NCBI GenBank assembly: GCA_947475475.1
Contig: CANJOG010000152.1
Span: forward strand, 1 to 5,673
Length of the DNA stretch: 5,673 nt
Direction of reading: 5' to 3'
DNA from: Acetobacteraceae bacterium
GTDB taxonomy: Bacteria; Pseudomonadota; Alphaproteobacteria; Acetobacterales; Acetobacteraceae
Part shown: positions 1 through 5,094 of the stretch, in pieces
How positions within the stretch are numbered: the stretch's first letter is position 1
Layout: each line of letters begins with the position of its first letter
Notes under the pieces: model-generated
Database searches by the model: none
Seen by the model: the letters and a program-made list of their open reading frames with translations, nothing else
Told to the model about the DNA's origin: nothing
Program-made: the position numbers and the translations under genes

Positions 1-1
1 C

Positions 2-883
2 GCGGTAGAGCTGATCAATGATCAGAAGGTGAAGTTCCTGTTTGGTGCGATCGGGCCGTTGGCACCGATCGTGTTGCAGCTCTCCGATCCGGCGAAGGTG
101 ATTTATTTCACCACGAGTTCGTCGGCGGCGGCGCAGATCGACAAGACGAAATACATGGTCATCACCGTGCCGCCGGTGGCGACGCGCATCAGCATCAGCG
201 TCAAGGGGATCAAGGAAATCTACCCTGATGTGAAAAAGATCGCGTTGCTGATGACGAAGGATGCGACGTCCGATCAGATTCTGGAGCCGTTGAAGGCCGA
301 GCTGGTTCGGGCAGGATATGAATTGACCACGACGGAAATGCTCGCCAGTGCCAGCGCCGATCCGTCTGCACTGCTCACGCGCATCCGTTCGACCAAGCCG
401 GATATGGTGTTCGTTGGCTGGACGCAGGAGCCGATCAATGCGGTGATCCGGGCGAATAAGGAAATCGACGCGACGCCGAAATTCTTCACCCAGGGCCTTG
501 GCTGCACGGCGGCCCAGGCGGCCGGGCTGGATCGGCCCTATGCGGCGAATACTTTCGTTGGTGCGAATATCGAGAATCCGGCGACACCGGCGGCACAGGG
601 GCTGGCGGATCGCTATCGCGCGTTTACCGGTGAGGCCAATCCGGTCGGGTTCTACTCGGCGGTCTGGAATTATGACTTTGTCTATATGCTGAGCAAGGCG
701 ATCGAAACCGCCGGCACTTTTACGGACACCGATGCGGTGCTGAAAGCGATGCGTAGCATTACGCATCAGGGTGTGGCAGGCAAAATCAGCGTCAACGAGA
801 AGAACAGCGCCATCTATGGGCTGGATTTCTGCCTGGTCGACAGCCCGACTGGCAAGGGCAAGACCTATCACGTCGATCCGTGA
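2..883 (+). CDS. Periplasmic substrate-binding protein of a branched-chain amino acid type ABC importer (5' partial)
   Basis: This is the solute receptor of the importer encoded downstream: it would bind the ligand in the periplasm and deliver it to the LivH/LivM pore. The reading frame is open from base 2, so 293 residues are visible and the N-terminus with signal peptide lies outside. A GTG at 29 is internal, because in-frame residues before it (AVELINDQK) read naturally into the domain. The sequence fits the type I periplasmic-binding fold (Peripla_BP_6): a GAIGP turn where a ligand loop is expected, a central lobe around KGIKEIYPDVKKIALLMTKD, the strand KPDMVFVGW, and a late YDFVYMLSKAIE helix with a VLKAMRSI helix. 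LivK/LivJ-type proteins are about 370-400 residues, so roughly a quarter is missing. The ligand cannot be read from the sequence: the family also takes up amides, urea, aromatic acids and other carboxylates. Family call firm, substrate unknown. Confidence 0.9.
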   Translation, partial: AVELINDQKVKFLFGAIGPLAPIVLQLSDPAKVIYFTTSSSAAAQIDKTKYMVITVPPVATRISISVKGIKEIYPDVKKIALLMTKDATSDQILEPLKAELVRAGYELTTTEMLASASADPSALLTRIRSTKPDMVFVGWTQEPINAVIRANKEIDATPKFFTQGLGCTAAQAAGLDRPYAANTFVGANIENPATPAAQGLADRYRAFTGEANPVGFYSAVWNYDFVYMLSKAIETAGTFTDTDAVLKAMRSITHQGVAGKISVNEKNSAIYGLDFCLVDSPTGKGKTYHVDP

Positions 884-890
884 GCGCCTG

Positions 891-917
891 GTGCGCCCGG
901 CCAATGCCCGGGCGCGC
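891..917 (+). promoter_or_regulatory. Intercistronic GC-rich hairpin between binding-protein and permease genes
   Basis: GCGCCCGG (893-900) is perfectly complementary to CCGGGCGC (908-915) with a 7-base loop, and one G-T plus one G-C pair extend the stem to 891/917. It starts 8 bases after the binding-protein stop codon. A TTTT run at 926-929 is 9 bases beyond the stem, and a smaller GCGC-TACT-GCGC fold (914-925) directly abuts it, so a weak terminator or attenuator is possible. In other importers, hairpins at this position stabilise the upstream mRNA 3' end and let the binding protein be made in excess over the permease. That role is inferred here; the inverted repeat is seen directly. Confidence 0.55.
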
Positions 918-941
918 TACTGCGCTTTTCCGATGACCTTG

Positions 942-962
942 CAAGGATAACGAAATACCTTG
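942..962 (+). promoter_or_regulatory. Ribosome binding site of livH, with possible start-occluding fold
   Basis: AAGGA at 943-947 is the only good Shine-Dalgarno match before the TTG at 960, with a rather long 12-base spacer. CAAGG (942-946) is complementary to CCTTG (958-962), which contains the start codon; with A957 bulged, A947-T956 and T948-A955 add two pairs around a 6-base loop. Such a fold would cover both the ribosome site and the start, keeping permease translation low. The stem is short and AT-containing, so its stability is uncertain. Confidence 0.4.
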
Positions 963-1832
963 GATATCTGGGTTGTCCTGCAGCAGGCATTCAACGGGCT
1001 GAGTGTTGCCAGCATCTATATGCTGGTGGCGGTTGGCATCACGCTGGTGTTTGGCCTGACCGGTATTGTGAATTTCGCGCATGGCGAATTGATGATGCTG
1101 GGTGCTTATGCCTTGCTGGTGGTCGCACCACAGGGTGGGCCGGTCTTCGTGGTTGGTCTGGTCGCGGCGCTGGTGTTTGTGGGGCTGGTGTCGTTCGCGC
1201 TGGAGCGCGGGTTGTTTCGCTACACGCTTAAGCGGCCGGTGAATGGATTCCTGGTTTCGCTTGGGTTAATCCTGGTGATCCAGAATATTCTGATCGAGTT
1301 CTGGACTATCACGCAGAAGAATGTCGCCCCGCTGTTCAGCACCATCTGGCGCTATGGCGATTTGCGGATTTCGTCGCAGCGCGTGTTCATTATTGTCGTT
1401 ACGGCGCTGATCTTCACGGCATTCGGCCTGGCGCTGCGCTACAGCAAGGTTGGCGTCGCCTTGCGTGCCACCGCGCTGGACCGCGAGACGGCGACGTTGA
1501 TGGGCATTCCGGTGCCGCGGATGATCATGCTGACCTTTATCGGTGGCGGAATATTGGCGGCAACGGGCGGGGCGTTTTTGGCGACGATCTATCCGATCTC
1601 GCCAATGATGGGTTCGTCCTATGTGGTCAAGGGCTTCGCGGTGGCGATTGTCGGCGGACTTGGTAATGTCGGCGGGGCAATGATTGCTGCTTTTCTGCTT
1701 GGCATGGCGGAGGCGGCGAATGCGGCGTTTGGCTTTGGTGAATGGACCGATGCGGTCTCCTTCGCACTGATGATTCTGATGTTGCTTTTGCGGCCGCAGG
1801 GGCTGCTGCGTGGCACCGAGGCGGCGATCTGA
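960..1832 (+). CDS. livH: Branched-chain amino acid type ABC transporter permease, LivH family
   Basis: Inner-membrane permease that pairs with the LivM homologue to form the translocation pore. The 290-residue product is the usual LivH length and almost wholly hydrophobic, with about eight membrane segments expected. Family landmarks, in order: IVNFAHGELMMLGAY (36-50), a cytoplasmic coupling-helix (EAA-like) loop GVALRATALDRETATLMGI (165-183) that should dock on an ATPase subunit, VGGLGNVGGA (231-240), and the C-terminal LLLRPQGLL (276-283). The start is TTG at 960: an in-frame TAA at 948-950 leaves no earlier start, and the next residues (DIWVVLQQAFNGLSVASIYML) are the typical LivH N-terminus. 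Its stop TGA shares one base with the ATG of the next gene. Transported solute unknown; the letters denote family, not proven leucine transport. Confidence 0.93.
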   Translation: MDIWVVLQQAFNGLSVASIYMLVAVGITLVFGLTGIVNFAHGELMMLGAYALLVVAPQGGPVFVVGLVAALVFVGLVSFALERGLFRYTLKRPVNGFLVSLGLILVIQNILIEFWTITQKNVAPLFSTIWRYGDLRISSQRVFIIVVTALIFTAFGLALRYSKVGVALRATALDRETATLMGIPVPRMIMLTFIGGGILAATGGAFLATIYPISPMMGSSYVVKGFAVAIVGGLGNVGGAMIAAFLLGMAEAANAAFGFGEWTDAVSFALMILMLLLRPQGLLRGTEAAI

Positions 1833-2806
1833 TGCCGGCGCGTTCCGTCATGCTAAAGGGTGCGGCCTTCTGGCTGCCGGTGCTGGCCCTGGCGCTGATC
1901 TTTCCGCAACTGCCAGTCAGCGGGAGGTCGGTGCATACAGGTGTGCTGATCTGCATCTACGGTGTGACTGTCTATGGGCTTGGATTTCTTTTTGGCACGG
2001 CGGGACAACTCTCCGTGGCGCATGGGACACTCTGGGGCGTGGGGGGGTACACGGCCGCGCTTCTGACGCTGAATTATGGGGTTTCGTTCTGGCTATGCCT
2101 GCCGGCCGCGATGGTCATGGCGGCATTGTTCGCCGGGCTGGTCGGATATCCGTCGCTGCGGGTGAAGGGCCACTATTTCCTGATCATGACTTTCGCCTTT
2201 TCGGAAATCGCACGTGTGGTGGCGCTGAATTGGCGCACTCTCACCAATGGCGATACCGGGCTGGTGCTGGCGGCCTCTCCCGATGCATTGGGGCCGATCA
2301 CGCTGAACTCGCGGGTTGAGTGGTATTACTTCACCTTGTTTCTGCTCGTGGTGGCGATCATTGCGGCGGCTATCTTGCCCCGGATTCCACTGGGGCGGCG
2401 GCTGAAGGCAGCGGCGCAGAATGAGGCATTGGCAACAGCGGCGGGCGTAAATGCGGCGCGGGACAGGGTTGTGGCGTTCATGATCAGCGGCTTGTTCGCC
2501 GGATGCGCGGGGGCGTGCTGGGCCTACTATCAGCACTTCATGAATCCCGATCAGTTTGGCTCGGGGCCGGGGATTGAGTTCATTCTGATGCTGCTGATTG
2601 GCGGGGCGCAGAGTCTGTCCGGGCCGATCATTGGCGTGATTGTGACCATGCTGCTGCCGCGTGTGTTTGGGTTCTCGGCGACGCAGAATGAGATCGCGCT
2701 CGGTGTGATCTTTATTGCCATCATTCTGCTGATGCCCAAGGGTGTGCCGGCTTCACTGGGAGATTTGCTGCGCGGACGGCTGCGTGCGAAGGGGCGCGCG
2801 GCATGA
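1832..2806 (+). CDS. livM: Branched-chain amino acid type ABC transporter permease, LivM family
   Basis: Second inner-membrane pore subunit, 324 residues, a normal size for a LivM without a long N-terminal extension. The ATG at 1832 overlaps the livH stop by one base (TGATG) and has GAGG at 1818-1821, ten bases upstream. An in-frame start at 1742 exists but would add 30 residues that merely read livH out of frame. Landmarks: GTAGQLSVAHGTLWGVGGYT (55-74), LRVKGHYFLIMTFAFSEI (109-126), LTNGDTGL (137-144), a coupling loop AAQNEALATAAGVNAARDR (194-212), and LIGGAQSLSGPIIG (255-268). In the last, GAQSLSGP stands where relatives generally have GGxGTxxGP, and H64 to G65 plus L67 to W68 diverge from the common GHAAFFGIGAY pattern, so this is not a closely classical leucine permease. 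Contains a G7 run at 2041-2047. Product function as LivM-family permease is firm; ligand unknown. Confidence 0.93.
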   Translation: MPARSVMLKGAAFWLPVLALALIFPQLPVSGRSVHTGVLICIYGVTVYGLGFLFGTAGQLSVAHGTLWGVGGYTAALLTLNYGVSFWLCLPAAMVMAALFAGLVGYPSLRVKGHYFLIMTFAFSEIARVVALNWRTLTNGDTGLVLAASPDALGPITLNSRVEWYYFTLFLLVVAIIAAAILPRIPLGRRLKAAAQNEALATAAGVNAARDRVVAFMISGLFAGCAGACWAYYQHFMNPDQFGSGPGIEFILMLLIGGAQSLSGPIIGVIVTMLLPRVFGFSATQNEIALGVIFIAIILLMPKGVPASLGDLLRGRLRAKGRAA

Positions 2807-3513
2807 GTGTGCTTTTGGAAACCCGCGCGCTCAGCAAGCATTTCTCTGGCGTGGCGGCGGTGGATGAGGTTGATCTGCGGATCGCCAAGGGGGAGATTCT
2901 TGCCGTTGTCGGGCCGAATGGATCGGGCAAGACGACGTTGTTCAATGTAACTTCGGGATTTCTCAAGCCGACCACCGGATCGGTTTGGTTCGAAGGGCGG
3001 CGGATCGACGAGAGTGCGCCGCATCTGCTGCCGGGGCGAGGGATTGCGCGGACATTTCAGCAGGCCATGACTTTTGGCGAATTGAGTGTGCGCGAGACGG
3101 TGATGGTGCCTGGATATACCGGGAGATTTCCGAAAGTCGATGTCAACCGCCTGCTGCGACTCTGCGGCCTGGGCGATCAGGCCGAGGTGGCAGGCAATGC
3201 ACTGCCTTATGGGCGGCAGCGCAGCCTTGGCGTGGCGTTGGCATTGGCGACGTCGCCGCGGCTGTTGCTACTTGATGAGCCGGCGGCGGGATTGAGTGAG
3301 GAGGACGCCGCGCGGTTGGCGGCACTCATTCGTGACATTCGTGATGAGGGCGTCAGTGTTGCGGTGATCGATCATAATATGCATTTCCTGCTGCCCATTG
3401 CGGACCGGATCATGGTCATGGAGACCGGGCGGGTCATTTTCGATGGCACGACGGCGGATATGCAGGCGCATCAGCGGGTGATCGATGTTTATCTGGGGCA
3501 GGACGTTGTCTGA
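2803..3513 (+). CDS. livG: ABC transporter ATP-binding protein, LivG family (short, atypical signature)
   Basis: One of two cytoplasmic ATPases that power the importer. The ATG at 2803 overlaps the livM stop as ATGA, with GAAGGGG at 2788-2794 as ribosome site. Visible motifs in the 236 residues: Walker A GPNGSGKT (37-44), Q-loop RTFQQ with Q86, Walker B LLLLDEP (154-160) followed by the D-loop AAGLS, and the switch histidine H191 in VIDHNM. Two oddities: the ABC signature is LPYGRQRSL (134-142) where LivG proteins normally have LxYGQQRRL, and the stretch from Q-loop to signature is about 47 residues, some 20 shorter than I recall for E. coli LivG (usual total about 250-255). No frameshift or stop interrupts it and all catalytic residues remain, so it is probably active. 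The C-terminal VIDVYLG is typical of the family. Confidence 0.92.
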   Translation: MSVLLETRALSKHFSGVAAVDEVDLRIAKGEILAVVGPNGSGKTTLFNVTSGFLKPTTGSVWFEGRRIDESAPHLLPGRGIARTFQQAMTFGELSVRETVMVPGYTGRFPKVDVNRLLRLCGLGDQAEVAGNALPYGRQRSLGVALALATSPRLLLLDEPAAGLSEEDAARLAALIRDIRDEGVSVAVIDHNMHFLLPIADRIMVMETGRVIFDGTTADMQAHQRVIDVYLGQDVV

Positions 3514-4231
3514 TCCCCTTCTCAGCATCAGCGAACTCTGGGCGCATTACGGTGTGATTCCGGCTGTGCGCGGCGTGACGATGGAGGTGCGGCAGGGTGA
3601 GCTCGCCGCACTAGTGGGCGCGAATGGCGCGGGGAAGAGCACGCTGCTGCGCGCCGTTTCCGGGCTGGTGCGGCCGAGTGCGGGGCGGATCGGTTTTGCC
3701 GGTGCTGAGATTGGGGCACGTAACGCGTGGGATATCGCCGCGCTAGGGATTGCGCATGTGCCGCAGGGGCGGCGGTGCTTTGCGGCGCTGACGGTGGAGG
3801 AAAATCTCCGCGCCGGTGGCTATCGGCAGACTGCGGCGCGGATGCGGGAGCGGATGGATGCTGTGTATGCGGCATTTCCAATCTTGGCTGAAAAGAGAAG
3901 GCAGTTTGCGGAGACATTGAGTGGTGGGCAGCAGCAGATGCTGGCGATTGGGCGGGCGCTGACTAGTTCACCGAGCCTGCTGATGCTGGACGAGCCGTCA
4001 CTGGGTTTGTCGCCGGTGATGGTGCAGGAACTGGCCAATGTGCTGCGTACTTTGGCGCGGGATTTCAGTACGGCGGTGTTGCTGGTTGAGCAGAATTCGC
4101 GTCTGGCGTTGAAGATTTCAGAGCGTGCCTATTTGATGAGCATGGGCGGGATCGTGGCGTCCGGCCCGAGCACGGAGGTTGCTGCCGTGGTGCAGCGCAC
4201 TTATCTGGGAAGCGCCGGCGCGGCCGATTGA
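3506..4231 (+). CDS. livF: ABC transporter ATP-binding protein, LivF family
   Basis: Second cytoplasmic ATPase of the importer, expected to pair with LivG. I place the start at TTG 3506, overlapping the livG stop by 8 bases, giving 241 residues that begin MSDPLLSISELWAHYG as in typical LivF proteins, with GGGG at 3495-3498 seven bases upstream. An in-frame ATG at 3485 would add seven residues and a 29-base overlap, and its GGGTGA (3476-3481) is only 3 bases away; it cannot be excluded. Motifs: Walker A GANGAGKST (38-46), Q-loop HVPQGRR with Q87, signature LSGGQQQM (138-145), Walker B LLMLDEP (158-164), D-loop SLGLS, and VEQN (194-197), where the LivF family has Q in place of the switch histidine. 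All intact. The last codons form the left arm of a terminator-like hairpin. Confidence 0.93.
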   Translation: MSDPLLSISELWAHYGVIPAVRGVTMEVRQGELAALVGANGAGKSTLLRAVSGLVRPSAGRIGFAGAEIGARNAWDIAALGIAHVPQGRRCFAALTVEENLRAGGYRQTAARMRERMDAVYAAFPILAEKRRQFAETLSGGQQQMLAIGRALTSSPSLLMLDEPSLGLSPVMVQELANVLRTLARDFSTAVLLVEQNSRLALKISERAYLMSMGGIVASGPSTEVAAVVQRTYLGSAGAAD

Positions 4232-4241
4232 GGCCGCGCCG
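4216..4241. terminator. Likely bidirectional terminator between convergent operons
   Basis: CGGCGCGGCC (4216-4225) and GGCCGCGCCG (4232-4241) form a perfect 10-bp, all-G/C inverted repeat with a 6-base loop GATTGA that includes the livF stop codon. It lies in the 27-base gap region where the transporter operon meets the oppositely directed amidohydrolase gene (stop at 4259-4261). Neither side has a clean T-run (TTCTGGTT on the right), so it is not a textbook Rho-independent terminator, but its position and symmetry fit a shared 3'-end structure or RNA-polymerase roadblock. Structure is seen; function is inferred. Confidence 0.6.
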
Positions 4242-4258
4242 TTCTGGTTGAGTGGTGC

Positions 4259-5071
4259 TCAGGCGAGCTTGAGCAGGCGCTTCAGATTGCCGCTGAAGAC
4301 CTTGCGCAGATTCTCGTCGCTGATATGCGAGGCGAGGAGTTCGTTGATCGGGAAAGCGGTGTGGAAATGCGGCTCGGCATAGGCATCGGTGCCGAGCAGG
4401 AGGCGATCCGCGCCGGCCTGTTCGACGAATTCGTCGAGTTGGTGATGCAGCGACATCATCACGCCGGTATCGAAGACGATATTGGGCGTCTTTTCCGCGA
4501 TATAGAACATCCAGGCGACATGGTTCGGGCTTGAGAAACCATCCAGTGCTACGAAGGTGGTGTCTGGGTAGGCATCGGCGAGTTTTTGCAGGCGCCACGG
4601 GCTTTCCAGCATCGAATCGGCAATGATGTGGACGAAAGCGGGCACTTTGTAGTGCTTGATGCGATCGAGCAGTGGAATCATCGTCGGATGGTTGATGACC
4701 ATGCCGCAGAAGCGATGATGCCACACCATGCCGTTCATGCCGAGCACGTCGATGCAGCGATTGAGTTCGGCAACAGCCGCGGCGCCATCGAGCGGATTGA
4801 CCGAGCCGACCGCCGCGGGGAAATGGGCGGGGTCGGCGGCGCGGTATTTGGCGACATAGTCATTGGCCGGGCCGAGATTGCTCGCGCCACTGCCTGGCAT
4901 GATCATGGCCTGGTCGATGCCGTGCTTTTCCATGAAGGAAACGCGCGTTGCGATATCGTCTTCCATTGTGGTCGGCTTGGCGTCGGTATGTGTCGCGGTG
5001 GAGGCGAAACCGAGCACCTGTCCGGCATGATGGTGGACGTCGAAAATGTGGAAGTCTTTTGCTGTACGCAT
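4259..5071 (-). CDS. Amidohydrolase-2 family metal-dependent hydrolase (TIM barrel)
   Basis: Predicted cytoplasmic enzyme of the amidohydrolase superfamily (COG2159/PF04909 type), whose members act as hydrolases, lactonases or nonoxidative decarboxylases on carboxylates. The 270-residue product starts at ATG 5071-5069 behind AGGAGG; an in-frame start at 5224 would add a proline/arginine-rich stretch that reads the upstream gene out of frame. Seen: FDVHHH near the N-terminus with the HxH metal pair H13/H15 at the end of strand 1, H148 in PAFVHII, and D229 in LLLGTDAY, the usual strand-8 aspartate, then a closing FSGNLKRLL typical of the family. At the place where relatives often have a second metal or catalytic histidine (HxGG) the protein has ALDGFSSP with D177, an unusual change. 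The preceding enolase-family gene is 23 bases upstream, so the two are likely cotranscribed. Exact reaction not determinable. Confidence 0.85.
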   Translation of the reverse strand: MRTAKDFHIFDVHHHAGQVLGFASTATHTDAKPTTMEDDIATRVSFMEKHGIDQAMIMPGSGASNLGPANDYVAKYRAADPAHFPAAVGSVNPLDGAAAVAELNRCIDVLGMNGMVWHHRFCGMVINHPTMIPLLDRIKHYKVPAFVHIIADSMLESPWRLQKLADAYPDTTFVALDGFSSPNHVAWMFYIAEKTPNIVFDTGVMMSLHHQLDEFVEQAGADRLLLGTDAYAEPHFHTAFPINELLASHISDENLRKVFSGNLKRLLKLA

Positions 5072-5077
5072 GGTGTT

Positions 5078-5083
5078 CCTCCT
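5078..5083 (-). promoter_or_regulatory. Strong ribosome binding site for the amidohydrolase gene
   Basis: Read on the - strand the site is AGGAGG, a full Shine-Dalgarno match, six bases before the ATG at 5071. It lies in the 23-base gap after the enolase-family stop codon (5097-5095). It fixes the start choice and implies efficient, independent translation of the second gene of the pair. Confidence 0.85.
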
Positions 5084-5094
5084 GATGGTGGGGA

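Noticed and set aside
29..31. GTG as the true start of the binding protein
   Set aside because: In-frame residues before it fit the domain, and a periplasmic receptor would lack its signal peptide and first lobe if started here.
1742..1831. Upstream start extending livM by 30 residues
   Set aside because: The extra residues only read the 3' end of livH in another frame; the ATG at 1832 has a good ribosome site and the usual TGATG coupling.
2093..3024. Two long - strand open frames (2093-2536 and 2551-3024) opposite livM and livG
   Set aside because: No recognisable motif, biased composition, and no ribosome site noted; the + strand carries intact conserved permease and ATPase genes.
3528..3917. 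129-codon - strand open frame opposite livF
   Set aside because: Product is a Pro/Ala/Ser/Arg-rich string, a by-product of GC-rich third positions in livF.
4065..4724. 219-codon open frame on the - strand spanning the end of livF and the amidohydrolase gene
   Set aside because: It is arginine- and proline-rich with low complexity, crosses the convergent junction and its hairpin, and lies across two well-supported genes; typical high-GC shadow frame.
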